The notes under the pieces were generated by a model. It did not search any database. It saw only the letters and a program-made list of their open reading frames with translations, and had not been told where the DNA came from. A DNA stretch of 64,000 bases from Micavibrio sp. UBA5572 (lineage in GTDB: Bacteria > Pseudomonadota > Alphaproteobacteria > Micavibrionales > Micavibrionaceae). Location of the stretch: NCBI GenBank assembly GCA_002425415.1, contig DIMG01000010.1:1-64000 (forward strand). The letters are read 5' to 3'. The first letter of the stretch is position 1. Each line of letters opens with the position of its first letter. Position numbers and translations under genes: made by a program. This document shows, one piece after another, positions 17,095-26,325 of this stretch.

Positions 17095-18255
17095 CTAGCC
17101 CGAACCGCCACCAGCCGTCAAAATCAGGTAGAACCGCTTTTCAATCAGTCCTTTTTCAAAGACCATCGTAGCAGATTTATTCATTGTCCGTCCATAAAAC
17201 GGGATCATCCGTTGAATTTCTACGCCCCATTGATCGAAATCCATGTCCAAAAGCTTTTCTCGTACTTCATCCGGAAAAACCATCCATTCACGAACACCAA
17301 TCCGGCCACCATTGACTTTTGGAACCAATGCTTGTGTTACGATCATACGCATGGTTTCCATCAATGCGTAGGCACGTTCCGAACGCTCTTCTTTTTCAAA
17401 TGCAGAAATCATCCGACGAATTGTTGAGGCCACTCCCGTGGTGTGCGTTGTCGTATAAACAGCGTGACCTGTCTGCGCTGCTTCAATTGCTGCGGAAATA
17501 GTCTCGCGGTCACGAGCTTCCCCCACTAGAATAATCTGGGGTTTGCGACGCAACGCATTTCTAACGCCGTGAGCAAAATCGGGTAAGTGACGTGGAATTT
17601 CAGTCTGGGATACCAAAGATCTGGGAGAATGAATGGCATCGTAGGTAAATTCAATTGGCGCTTCATAGGTCAACATTTTACCACACCCTTGCGGGCGTTC
17701 CATCATCATACGGTTTCCGGCGGCAAGAAGGGTTGTTTTACCCGAACCCGTTGGACCAGTAATAACCACCATTCCTTGACGGGGAGCCCAGCCATCAATG
17801 ATTGGTTGCTCAATATTCAGATCTTCCATGCGTGGAGGTTCTGCAGGCATAACCCGCATTGTAATCTGGGCGGCATCGCGACCACGCGCCAAAATCGCCG
17901 TGATATTCACACGAAAACGGGAACGGGAATAGCGATCAGGGCGAATTTCATACGAGATGTCCAAATCACGACCAGAGGCCAAACGCGCAGAAGCGTCTGC
18001 TCCATAAATCTTGGTCAAAAAGGCATTCATATCCGCAGCATCCAAAGGCCGATAGGTGGATGGATACAAAATACCATGCACCTCGGTATAAACCGGACGA
18101 TCTGTCTGGATAGAAATATCGGATGCCCCTTTTTTTACGCAAAAGAGCAAAAAGGCATCAACATGTTCTTCGGAAAAACGGTGAGGTTCATCAGGCCATG
18201 TTTCAACGAGAGACTGATCTCCCTTGACCAGACTTACCGGCTTGCGGGCTGCCAT
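17095..18255 (-). CDS. dotB: DotB/TraJ-like secretion ATPase
   Basis: A 386-residue hexameric traffic ATPase of the PilT/VirB11 superfamily, close to Legionella DotB (377). Walker A GPTGSGKT is at residues 167-174, the Asp box YEAPIEF near 198-203, Walker B IILVGEARD at 241-249 and the His box QTGHAVYTTTHT at 261-272. The N-terminal region KKGASDISIQTDRPVYTEVHG is characteristic of DotB and PilT-like proteins. It powers assembly or substrate transfer from the cytoplasmic face. It overlaps the end of dotC by 22 bases, suggesting translational coupling. Confidence 0.93.
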   Translation of the reverse strand: MAARKPVSLVKGDQSLVETWPDEPHRFSEEHVDAFLLFCVKKGASDISIQTDRPVYTEVHGILYPSTYRPLDAADMNAFLTKIYGADASARLASGRDLDISYEIRPDRYSRSRFRVNITAILARGRDAAQITMRVMPAEPPRMEDLNIEQPIIDGWAPRQGMVVITGPTGSGKTTLLAAGNRMMMERPQGCGKMLTYEAPIEFTYDAIHSPRSLVSQTEIPRHLPDFAHGVRNALRRKPQIILVGEARDRETISAAIEAAQTGHAVYTTTHTTGVASTIRRMISAFEKEERSERAYALMETMRMIVTQALVPKVNGGRIGVREWMVFPDEVREKLLDMDFDQWGVEIQRMIPFYGRTMNKSATMVFEKGLIEKRFYLILTAGGGSG

Positions 18256-19136
18256 GTTTGAGATCCTGAAATGAGCTGTGGCGTTCCAGTGATAACAACA
18301 GCGCGGTCACCAATTCTCATGGTTTCCGCTTCTCCCGTTACACCGCGATCAATTTGTTGTGCAAAGGGCGCTGACACCATGCCTTGAGCTAACAATTTTC
18401 TGTAGCGAACCATGCCATCAAAATCTGCGGCCAGACGATTCAAATCTTCTTCAAATACTTCACTGCCCTGCGAATAGCCCTCTATCCAGCCCTTTTTAAC
18501 AAGATCACGCCAGAAAATGCGCTCTTCCTCATTTTTCGGGCGAAGAATTTCAGGAGGCTCTTCAACTTTCCCCCAACCTCTTTCGAGATATGTTCTCCAG
18601 TTTTTGGGAGCGGAGACAATTTTTACATTTTCATTAATACGATAGATCGCATCGGATACTGCAGCCGACTGACCATCCCCTTCAATCAAAAGTGCATTCA
18701 GGGATTCAGAAATAATCGGGGGTTCGATCATAAAACCGGAAGGTGCCGCAATCAAAAGCTGACGAAAATTGAAAACCTTGTCCAGATAGCTGGCTCGAAC
18801 ATCCAATTCCTTACGTATTTCATAGCTTCTGGCGGCTAATCCACCTCGTGCGCCGTATGACAGAGCCGCTTCTTTCATAGCTTCACGGCGAATATCGACT
18901 GGAAGGCCTTTTTCTCCGGATTTTTCAACATAGCCCGGAATTTCTTGCAGAGCTTCCATGGGTTGTGGGATTGAGTTTTCAACACCATAATTTCTGGTTG
19001 TAGCCTCTTCCGGTGTTTTTGTTAGCTCAAGAGATTGAGCCTGAACCGGATATGTCCATATTCCAGTAAACAACAGCACTACGGCACAAAGTCCTGAAAT
19101 TCCGGCTTTATTGTTTTTATATAAATGCTGGGTCAT
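18234..19136 (-). CDS. dotC: DotC/TraI-like outer-membrane core protein
   Basis: A 300-residue exported protein, close to Legionella DotC (about 303). The central part (EIRKELDVRASYLDKVFNFR, then ESLNALLIEGDGQSAAVSDA, APKNWRTYLERGW and GWIEGYSQG) fits DotC. In Legionella, DotC and DotD are lipoproteins that place DotH at the outer membrane. Here the signal peptide ends in YPVQAQS, a signal peptidase I type site, and no lipobox cysteine follows, so this copy does not look lipidated. It starts 24 bases after dotD and overlaps dotB. Confidence 0.88.
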   Translation of the reverse strand: MTQHLYKNNKAGISGLCAVVLLFTGIWTYPVQAQSLELTKTPEEATTRNYGVENSIPQPMEALQEIPGYVEKSGEKGLPVDIRREAMKEAALSYGARGGLAARSYEIRKELDVRASYLDKVFNFRQLLIAAPSGFMIEPPIISESLNALLIEGDGQSAAVSDAIYRINENVKIVSAPKNWRTYLERGWGKVEEPPEILRPKNEEERIFWRDLVKKGWIEGYSQGSEVFEEDLNRLAADFDGMVRYRKLLAQGMVSAPFAQQIDRGVTGEAETMRIGDRAVVITGTPQLISGSQTWQPASR

Positions 19137-19160
19137 GCCCTTTTACCCCGAATAATATCG

Positions 19161-19685
19161 TTAGAATTCCTTGGAGACGTCGCCCAGTCCTGTGACAGGC
19201 GAATAGCTCAGTTCCACAACCTTGTCGACCGAGTTAACGTGAACATTTGCCCGTGGACCCAATTGCAAGCCAATTGAACGCAAAATTTCTATGACCGGTT
19301 TGTTGGTTACATTTACTTCAACAACGACCGGTGTCGCTGGTGCTGCACCCAATGTTACGAATTTGTATCCGGAACGATCTGCCAACATTTTTGTTATCGA
19401 ATCAACAGGGCCTACCCAGTTGATAGTTACCGCACGGCGCAATTCAGCCGGAACGTTTCCAACAGCCGGTACACCAGCTTCCGGTGTCCGTTTTTGTTCA
19501 ACAGCCGCCAAAGTTTCAAGCGCATTAGATGCGCGGTCTGCAGCCTGAGCCAACATCATGGAGACTTTATCAGGTTGAGCCACTAGTTGAGGGTCTTTAA
19601 CCTTAACAGGAGAGTAGGTTTCACAGGCAGACAATGCTACCGACAAAACGCATAAAGAAAATACCAGAAAAATGGAACGTAACAT
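19161..19685 (-). CDS. dotD: DotD/TraH-like lipoprotein
   Basis: 174 residues from the ATG at 19685 (Legionella DotD is about 163). The signal peptide ends in a clear lipobox, LSAC, so Cys is lipidated after cleavage; a longer in-frame start would spoil the signal peptide. The C-terminal domain (RAVTINWVGPVDSITKMLAD, YKFVTLG, PVVVEVNVTNKPVIEILRSI) has the secretin N-domain-like fold known for DotD. The protein should sit in the outer membrane as part of the type IVB core complex. It is followed by dotC, dotB and icmT in R64 traH-I-J-K order. Confidence 0.9.
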   Translation of the reverse strand: MLRSIFLVFSLCVLSVALSACETYSPVKVKDPQLVAQPDKVSMMLAQAADRASNALETLAAVEQKRTPEAGVPAVGNVPAELRRAVTINWVGPVDSITKMLADRSGYKFVTLGAAPATPVVVEVNVTNKPVIEILRSIGLQLGPRANVHVNSVDKVVELSYSPVTGLGDVSKEF

Positions 19686-19837
19686 TGTGCCTAAACACCC
19701 TTTTTGCCAAAAAAACCTACCCCGAGCACTCGGAGACCGATGAAAGTCATAACACATTAGCGGTTTAGCTGACTCGAAACAAGCACCTTAATGCCGTATT
19801 TGACAGGATATTTCATTTTTTTAAAAAAATTGAGGAC

Positions 19838-20251
19838 TTAACGGGATGCGCTTTTAATCAGCCCATTTTTGCGCATTGATTCTATAACCTTTGCCCGATA
19901 ACCATAACCTTTGCTCGGTGTTCTGGAATGATAATGGGCAATCGCTGTCGACAAAGAGCCTGTTTCATCCATGTGGCCGCGCAGAATCCAAGCGGCGACC
20001 CCCATATTGGTGCACGCATCATCCCTGACCCAACGTGCGGCTGTCCCACTATCAACCCCCCAGTATTCTGCCAATTGAGGAATCCAGATGGTGTTAATTT
20101 GCATCGGCCCCAGATCATAAGATCCGTTGGTGTTGTGAACCTGTTGGCCGACATTTCCACCTTCAACCTGCAAAATCCCAACCATAACGGCAGGTGGCAC
20201 TGAATATGTCTGTGCCGCTAACATCAAACAGGCTGCTAAAATCTTACTCAT
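19838..20251 (-). CDS. Lytic transglycosylase of the type IVB locus
   Basis: A short 137-residue SLT-type (IagB/VirB1-like) enzyme that cleaves peptidoglycan glycan strands to let a transenvelope machine assemble. The N-terminus MSKILAACLMLAAQTYSVPP gives export. The catalytic Glu is in GILQVEGGNVG, followed by the family motif NGSYDLGPMQINTIW and the later AAWILRGHMD and AIAHYHSR...GYGYRAKV. It lies upstream of dotD in the same direction. IncI plasmids also encode a transglycosylase of this kind, which supports a role in this secretion system. Confidence 0.88.
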   Translation of the reverse strand: MSKILAACLMLAAQTYSVPPAVMVGILQVEGGNVGQQVHNTNGSYDLGPMQINTIWIPQLAEYWGVDSGTAARWVRDDACTNMGVAAWILRGHMDETGSLSTAIAHYHSRTPSKGYGYRAKVIESMRKNGLIKSASR

Positions 20252-20298
20252 TTTTTTACTTTCCCCGCCCTCTTGTCTATCATGATGTCAAGTTTCTG

Positions 20299-21297
20299 TT
20301 ATGCCGAATTTTTCTTAACAAAGAATGACATTGGACTTGATGTGGTAGAGTTACCACTATCCTTTGTCGGCATTGCTTTTAATTCGGCAACTGGCGTCAT
20401 TTCTTTTTCAGCAGATTTATCAATTTTGGGGGATTTTCCACCCGATCCACCCGATGAGGTAGCTTGTGCTTCTCCGTTCATACCCGGGATAAATACAGCC
20501 CCCAAAACCTCAATCATCTGAATGCGCAAAATAAATGCTTGCCAAAGGCTGGTCATAGCGGGTGCCATCCCTTGACGGGCTTGTTCTTCTGTTGCCATCA
20601 GCTTGGCCATTTCGGCAAAGTGGCATTGGCTGTAGATTGATGCCACGATCCGCAATAAAGCCAAATCTGCCTTTGCGGTCATCCTTTCATCATTCATTGC
20701 CGGAAACATTCTGGTACGCAGCACTTTGGCTTCCCGCACAAGGCGTTCGCCTACGTCCTGAACCAACCGTTTTTCAGGAACGCCAAAAGAATAGGACATC
20801 ACAGAGTTGATCGCGGGTAACAGAGCGCTAATGTATAAAATACTAACTTGGGAGGCATCGCTCGGAGCGAAATCATTTTCCATCTGCGCCAAGCGTCCTG
20901 TAGCATCTGCCGCTGGAGCAAATCCGTCGGCGTAACTGATAACAGCATTTAAAGCTGATGTGACACGCTCGATTTCGGCATCCGTTGGTGAACGACCTGC
21001 CAGACGATAAATATTGGCAATCATTGGAGAGGCAAGGCTGGTTAATGCCAAACGAAGCGAATCCGCTTCGTTTTCAGGCAATTTCAAGTCAACAAAATCA
21101 GCCAGTGAGATGCTCATTTGTGTGGATTTGGTCAAAAGACCTGCCACCTGCTCCGCTTCGGGCTTTAAACTACCATGCTGAGCGGGATCCGGACTCATTT
21201 GCTGACGCACAGAAACCTCGCTGATTGCCGCCACTAAGGGCGCTGCGAGTTTTTCCAAAACTTGTAACAAAAATGCTGACCGTTGTTCCATAAGCAC
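20299..21297 (-). CDS. Unknown protein encoded in the type IVB operon
   Basis: A 332-residue protein I do not recognise. It appears soluble and mostly alpha-helical, with no signal peptide. A weakly hydrophobic patch (VSILYISALLPAINSVMSYS, about residues 150-170) could be buried or amphipathic. The C-terminal 75 residues are Gly/Ser/Lys-rich and low complexity (TSSGGSGGKSPKIDKSAEKE), ending PMSFFVKKNSA. It starts 22 bases after the DsbC-like gene and stands 47 bases before the transglycosylase, so it is very likely in the same transcript. The context makes it a candidate lineage-specific cytoplasmic component or adaptor. The start could also be the ATG six bases downstream (21291). Confidence 0.75.
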   Translation of the reverse strand: MLMEQRSAFLLQVLEKLAAPLVAAISEVSVRQQMSPDPAQHGSLKPEAEQVAGLLTKSTQMSISLADFVDLKLPENEADSLRLALTSLASPMIANIYRLAGRSPTDAEIERVTSALNAVISYADGFAPAADATGRLAQMENDFAPSDASQVSILYISALLPAINSVMSYSFGVPEKRLVQDVGERLVREAKVLRTRMFPAMNDERMTAKADLALLRIVASIYSQCHFAEMAKLMATEEQARQGMAPAMTSLWQAFILRIQMIEVLGAVFIPGMNGEAQATSSGGSGGKSPKIDKSAEKEMTPVAELKAMPTKDSGNSTTSSPMSFFVKKNSA

Positions 21298-21319
21298 GCC
21301 TTGTAGCCGAAACTTTATT

Positions 21320-22279
21320 TTATCGCAACTCTGTAATTAATTTCTTTAGATCCGCCGAACGTCCCTGAAGCACTTTAATTTGACCGCTCATATCCTTATA
21401 TACGGAAAATGGAGTTGCGTCCAGTTTCCAGTCCTGCATGACCTGCATATTTCTCTGTACCCCTTGTGTATTCGCATTACGATCCACCAAAAGTGAGTCA
21501 GCTTTTCCATCCAGATGGTCGTACAGGTCTTTTTGAGGTTGAGGGGATGCCAGAAGGTAAGACGCTTCCTTCAAACTCCGGTCACTTAATACTCCCACTG
21601 GAATGAGGCGAAGCTGTACCAAACCTTTTTCAAGGAATCCTGATGTTCTAAAATCTTGTATCAAATCATGGCAATGCGGACATTCCGGATCAATAAACGT
21701 GTAAATGACCGGAGCTTTTTCATTCCCCAAGGCAATCCAGTTGGCCGATTCTGCACTTTGAAAGAGCTGTTCTGCCTTATTTTTTGTGACAGATTTCAAC
21801 ACTTCTTGCGGGTTTGATAAATCAGGGGCAGCAGAAACAGGACTTTCACTCGCGCTTTCTTTATTTTCCGGTGGTGGGGAATATCCGGCGAGACGGTCAA
21901 TTGCAGGGCCTTCTTTTTTTCTTAAAGTGTTAATTTGTTGCAAGGTGATTGAATCTCCCTTGTTATTAAACAAAATCCCCAACAGCATTCCCTGACCGTC
22001 TGCCGTCACATAAAAATATTGTTCTTCACCATTTTGAATGGTGACCCAGCCATCAAGCCCGAATTCTCGTCCCAAATATCGTGCCTGCGCACCTTGTGCG
22101 ACAAGGTTTTCCAGTGGTGCTGGCATTGGCGGGGTTTTATTGCCTTCCGCTTGTGCACTTGTTACACCCAAAATACCAAAAATCATCATCCAAGCAACAG
22201 CAGCGCCAATATGCCCTTTCATTGATTTATGTGAAAATTTCCGGATAGACCCAAAGGCCTTTGAAGAATGGAATATCAT
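21320..22279 (-). CDS. DsbC/DsbG-like periplasmic disulfide isomerase of the type IVB locus
   Basis: A 319-residue thioredoxin-fold protein. An unusually long N-terminus precedes a hydrophobic signal (about residues 25-43, cleavage after SAQA). Residues 50-125 resemble the DsbC dimerisation domain (ARYLGREFGLDGWVTIQNGE, then FYVTADGQGMLLGILF). The catalytic site CPHC is at residues 200-203 in IDPECPHCHDLIQDF. DsbC-like enzymes repair disulfides in the periplasm, and IncI transfer regions carry one (TrbB). A GAGGG ribosome site supports the start at 22279; an internal ATG at 22222 also precedes the signal. It is probably the first gene of the operon. Confidence 0.85.
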   Translation of the reverse strand: MIFHSSKAFGSIRKFSHKSMKGHIGAAVAWMMIFGILGVTSAQAEGNKTPPMPAPLENLVAQGAQARYLGREFGLDGWVTIQNGEEQYFYVTADGQGMLLGILFNNKGDSITLQQINTLRKKEGPAIDRLAGYSPPPENKESASESPVSAAPDLSNPQEVLKSVTKNKAEQLFQSAESANWIALGNEKAPVIYTFIDPECPHCHDLIQDFRTSGFLEKGLVQLRLIPVGVLSDRSLKEASYLLASPQPQKDLYDHLDGKADSLLVDRNANTQGVQRNMQVMQDWKLDATPFSVYKDMSGQIKVLQGRSADLKKLITELR

Positions 22280-22409
22280 GACACCCTCATGTTCATATGT
22301 AACTGCCCAGTAGCCCGTTCGGGCGACCGCAGGGCATCATAACCTATGTTCTGTTCGTGGAAAACAGATGATTTGTAATTTATTTAATCGGCTATCCAAA
22401 ACAATTGGC

Positions 22410-24605
22410 CTATTCAAAGTAATCCAATCGACCTGTATAAAGGCGGATAAACTCCATCATTTGATAATCAGGAATTGGCCGTGAGTAACGATACCCTTGA
22501 ACCTCATCACATCCTTCATTTATCAAGAAGGTCTCATGTTCTTTGGTTTCCACACCTTCGGCGATAATTTTCAGATTCAATGAGCGCCCCAAACCGATAA
22601 TTGTTCTAGCAATTGCAGCATCATCAGGATTGTTCAATGCATTCCGAATGAATGATTGGTCAATTTTTAGACGGTCAATCGGGAATTGGCGTAAATAAGA
22701 CAGAGAGGAATATCCCGTTCCAAAGTCATCAATTGCCAATTCGACACCCAAGGCATGCAGCTCTTTCAAAGTTCTCACTGTTTGCTGGATGTCTTCCATG
22801 AAAGCACTTTCTGTGACTTCCAGTTCCAGTAAATGAGGGTTAATTCCTGTTTCCTCTATCACTTTACGAGTATGAGCAACAATATCACTTTGCTGGAATT
22901 GCTCTCCCGAGACGTTGACCGCTATACGAATCATATTTCCTTTATCGTGCCATTTCTTTGCCTCAAGGCAAGCATGACGCATGACCCATTCGCCAATCGG
23001 TACAATCAGACCTGACTGTTCGGCGATTGGAATAAACTCGACCGGAGAAATGAATTTTCCACCCTCTTTACTGTTATCTTTTTTGAACCAGCGGATCAGG
23101 GCTTCCGCACCAATTACCTGACCAGATTTCAAGTCAAGCTGGGGCTGGAAATACAAGGTCAAATCTTTGTTTTCAAGCGCATTTCTTAAATCCCGCAACA
23201 TCTGGAATCTGGCCTGAACTGCCTTATCAAAATCCTCAAGATATTCACGGATACAATCACGACCTTCTTCTTTGGCGCGATTGAGAGCGATATCCGCATT
23301 TTTTAAAACCTGATCGGGATCAAGAGCATCATCGGGAAATGTTGCAACACCAATTGATGCCCTAACCTGAAATGTTTCATTGAATACACGAAAAGGTTCA
23401 TGCGTAATAATGCTGCGCACTTTATCGCCCACATCCTTGGCTGTAATCGAGCCAATTGTCAGCGGAAATGTCACGGCAAATTCATCTTCCCCTGATCGTG
23501 CCACAACAGCACTTTCCGGCAAAGATGAGCGCAAACGTTTACCAACGGCGGACAAAATAGCATCACCGACATTATGCCCCATCGAATCATTGATGTCTTT
23601 GAAGTGATCCAAATCAAAAGCCACAATTGCCAAACGTGTCATTTCTTTCTGGTTTTCTGCCGCCAGTTTCACGTGCTCGGATAATTTTTGAATAAACAAA
23701 GTCCGGTTTGGAAGACCCGTTAACGTATCGTAATACGCCAGTTTATGAATCTGGCTTTGAGCTGCACTCTTAACCTGACGAATGTTTTTCGCATTCTGTC
23801 TGATAAGCTCCTGCGTTGCGGAAATTGTTCCGCCAACTTCGTCCTTATCATCATACGGAGAGACTTCGATATTCGGCGCTTCCGGATTTGCAATGGCCAG
23901 ACTTACATTATCCCTGAGAAACAGGATCGGTTCCAAAAGCCATTTTCCAATAGCAATCATTAGAACGGTTGTTACAAGAGCAGACATCAAAAACATAATC
24001 AGAATGTTTTGGCGCACATAAAACGCAACATTTGATGCTGCTTTGCTGGCATCGAGGCGGGCGACTATAAAATACGGTAGTCCGTCAATATCTTTAGGAC
24101 GAAACACCACCTCATAATTCCGTTGATCGTTACTCAAAAACGTTTTTGATAAGTCGCTTTCAGAAAATAATGTCGTAACCGCATTCTCACCACCTATTCC
24201 CAATAACTGAAAATCGATCGAATAAACCGCGAGCCCTGAAATAGAGGTAAAAGAAACCAATCGGTTCATCTGTGACACCGTGTATGGTGGAGATAATCTG
24301 TCTATGACCTTGTCAGAAGCAACTGTAACCAATGTCCTCCGCGCGTCTTCTTTCAAATCGAATAATTGTTCTTGTTGATAGCTTTTCAAGGTCAGCACCA
24401 TCAACGTAGCCTGAACAGTCATGATGGTCAAAAACACCGCCATTACAATCTTCCAACTGAGACGACTGCGCCACATACTGGTACTGGTTTTTGAAGATGT
24501 ATTTTTCCTTGTAAACAAGCCTGATTTTCTCCCCAATTTGTCCGCTCTTGGCACGGATGAATATTGCGTTTGTGCGTCGGATCTCATTCGTATGTCTTTA
24601 CCCAC
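22410..24605 (-). CDS. Membrane GGDEF-EAL protein (likely c-di-GMP phosphodiesterase)
   Basis: About 731 residues. Two membrane segments (about 51-72 and 199-219) enclose a periplasmic sensor region, followed by a HAMP-like linker, a GGDEF domain (about 285-455) and an EAL domain (about 470-720). The cyclase signature reads GEDEF (372-376) in place of GGDEF, so cyclase activity is doubtful. The EAL site looks complete: EAL at 501-503, NVSGEQF, ELEVTES, DDFGTGYSS, KIDQSFI and EGVET. The protein probably degrades c-di-GMP, with the GGDEF domain as a possible GTP sensor. The first codon at 24605 is GTG; an ATG at 24587 is an alternative. It is upstream of, but 130 bases apart from, the type IVB genes. 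Confidence 0.9.
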   Translation of the reverse strand: MGKDIRMRSDAQTQYSSVPRADKLGRKSGLFTRKNTSSKTSTSMWRSRLSWKIVMAVFLTIMTVQATLMVLTLKSYQQEQLFDLKEDARRTLVTVASDKVIDRLSPPYTVSQMNRLVSFTSISGLAVYSIDFQLLGIGGENAVTTLFSESDLSKTFLSNDQRNYEVVFRPKDIDGLPYFIVARLDASKAASNVAFYVRQNILIMFLMSALVTTVLMIAIGKWLLEPILFLRDNVSLAIANPEAPNIEVSPYDDKDEVGGTISATQELIRQNAKNIRQVKSAAQSQIHKLAYYDTLTGLPNRTLFIQKLSEHVKLAAENQKEMTRLAIVAFDLDHFKDINDSMGHNVGDAILSAVGKRLRSSLPESAVVARSGEDEFAVTFPLTIGSITAKDVGDKVRSIITHEPFRVFNETFQVRASIGVATFPDDALDPDQVLKNADIALNRAKEEGRDCIREYLEDFDKAVQARFQMLRDLRNALENKDLTLYFQPQLDLKSGQVIGAEALIRWFKKDNSKEGGKFISPVEFIPIAEQSGLIVPIGEWVMRHACLEAKKWHDKGNMIRIAVNVSGEQFQQSDIVAHTRKVIEETGINPHLLELEVTESAFMEDIQQTVRTLKELHALGVELAIDDFGTGYSSLSYLRQFPIDRLKIDQSFIRNALNNPDDAAIARTIIGLGRSLNLKIIAEGVETKEHETFLINEGCDEVQGYRYSRPIPDYQMMEFIRLYTGRLDYFE

Positions 24606-24767
24606 AGTGAATGCCTATGAGAAAGTTTCCTTTCTCCCCAATCAATCAGAATACACAGGCAAAATTAAGACTTCGTTTAGATTCGTATAGATTTGTTATG
24701 CCTTAAGTTAACGGACAGCCATGATAGCATCGGAACAAAAACGTACAATATATAATTAAAGATATTA

Positions 24768-26126
24768 TTAAAACGATTTCGCGTTCTCCTCGAATTTTAC
24801 CATCTGCCCTGCCTGCCCGTCACCCAGCTGGCCATTCCTCGCAACAATTTTACCATTTACGATTGTTATAACTGGCCATCCTGTTACCTCCATCCCGTCA
24901 AAAGGAGTCCACGCTGTGCGTGAAAGTTGTTGTGCGTTCGTTATGGTCTGTTTTTTCTTTACATCTATGATTGTAAAGTCCGCATCATACCCACGTGCCA
25001 ACCGTCCTTTGCCCACAATCCGGTGAATGCGTTGTGGGCCATAGCACATCAATTCAACAAGCTTCTCGATGGTCAAGCGACCTTCATTAATATGGTTCAG
25101 CATAATCGGTACGAGAGTTTGAACGCCTGGTGTTCCACTGGGGCTTGCCGGATATTCATTTGCTTTTTCTTCCAAGGTGTGCGGCGCATGATCAGAGGCC
25201 ACAATATCTACTGTGCCATCGGAGATTGCTTTCCACAGTGCATCTTGATGATTTTTTTCTCGAATAGGCGGGTTTTGCTGAGCTTTACTCCCCAGACGTT
25301 CGTAACATTCCGGTGCGTGCAAGGTTAAGTGATTGGCCAAAACCTCGACACTTGCAATATCTTTATTCAATGCAAGAAATTCCATTTCCTGTGCGGTTGT
25401 AATATGCAGCACATGAACACGGCGCATATGTTTTCTGGCCAATCTGACCAAACGTGTTGTTGCCGACAAACAAGATTCGGCGGATCTCCAAACCGGATGC
25501 AGTAAAACATCGTGACTGTCTCCCAATATGGTCTTTTTGTTTTCATTCATCATCATTTCGTCTTCAGCGTGTACCGCAACAACACGACGACCATGGGCAA
25601 GGACAGCTTCGACTTCTTCATCTGTTGCCGATAGCAAATCTCCGGTACTGGCTCCCATGAAAATCTTAATTCCACAAACTCCATCTAGCTTTTCCCATTC
25701 ACCAAGATTGGCTGCGTTTTGTGCCGTTCCACCCAAATAAAACGCATGATTTACCCATGGGTTTTTTGCGGCGCGAGACAGTTTATCGGCAATCGTTTCC
25801 GGCGTTGTTGTTAAAGGATTGGTGTTGGGCATTTCAAAAACAGTTGTAATTCCGCCCATCGCAGCGGCCTTCATCCCCGTTTCCAACACTTCCTTGTGAT
25901 CTGCCCCTGGCTCTCTGAAGTGAACCTGTGTATCAATCAAGCCCGGGAGAATGTGAAGCCCTGTGCAATCAATTGTCTCTTCGGCTTTTATTCCCGAGAC
26001 ATCGCCGATTGCCACTATTTTTCCAGCTTTAACGGCAATATCGGCTTGTGTAGTTATGCCGGGGAGAACGGCAATCCCATTTTTTAAAATCAAATCGGCA
26101 TTGGTATTGATCGAAGATACAGGCAT
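24768..26126 (-). CDS. pyrC: Dihydroorotase
   Basis: A 452-residue amidohydrolase that cyclises N-carbamoyl-aspartate to dihydroorotate in pyrimidine synthesis. Metal-binding DTQVHFREPG (His-x-His-like, near residue 62), the lysine in CGIKIFMGASTGDL, and VASDHAPHTLEEK are the family landmarks. GTPGVQTLVPIML and the C-terminal beta-sandwich (DADFTIIDV, NGKIVARNG) complete the fold. The class is the long type-I dihydroorotase, close to allantoinase and hydantoinase. No other pyr or allantoin gene is adjacent, so dihydroorotase is chosen on sequence character rather than context. Confidence 0.85.
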   Translation of the reverse strand: MPVSSINTNADLILKNGIAVLPGITTQADIAVKAGKIVAIGDVSGIKAEETIDCTGLHILPGLIDTQVHFREPGADHKEVLETGMKAAAMGGITTVFEMPNTNPLTTTPETIADKLSRAAKNPWVNHAFYLGGTAQNAANLGEWEKLDGVCGIKIFMGASTGDLLSATDEEVEAVLAHGRRVVAVHAEDEMMMNENKKTILGDSHDVLLHPVWRSAESCLSATTRLVRLARKHMRRVHVLHITTAQEMEFLALNKDIASVEVLANHLTLHAPECYERLGSKAQQNPPIREKNHQDALWKAISDGTVDIVASDHAPHTLEEKANEYPASPSGTPGVQTLVPIMLNHINEGRLTIEKLVELMCYGPQRIHRIVGKGRLARGYDADFTIIDVKKKQTITNAQQLSRTAWTPFDGMEVTGWPVITIVNGKIVARNGQLGDGQAGQMVKFEENAKSF

Positions 26127-26325
26127 TTACATTCTCTTTTCTATCATCTCAGGCAGGTTTTAGACCAGATTGAAGACTAGACTTTTGATCAAAAATGTCA
26201 AAATCCTTTTTGAAAGTACCTTGTTTTTAACCTTTTGGCAGCTATTTATCTGGTATTCTGGAGACTTGAGGATTTGTTTCCGAAATCCCCACGGGTTTGA
26301 CCGAGTGTACAACTTAAGGACTTTG

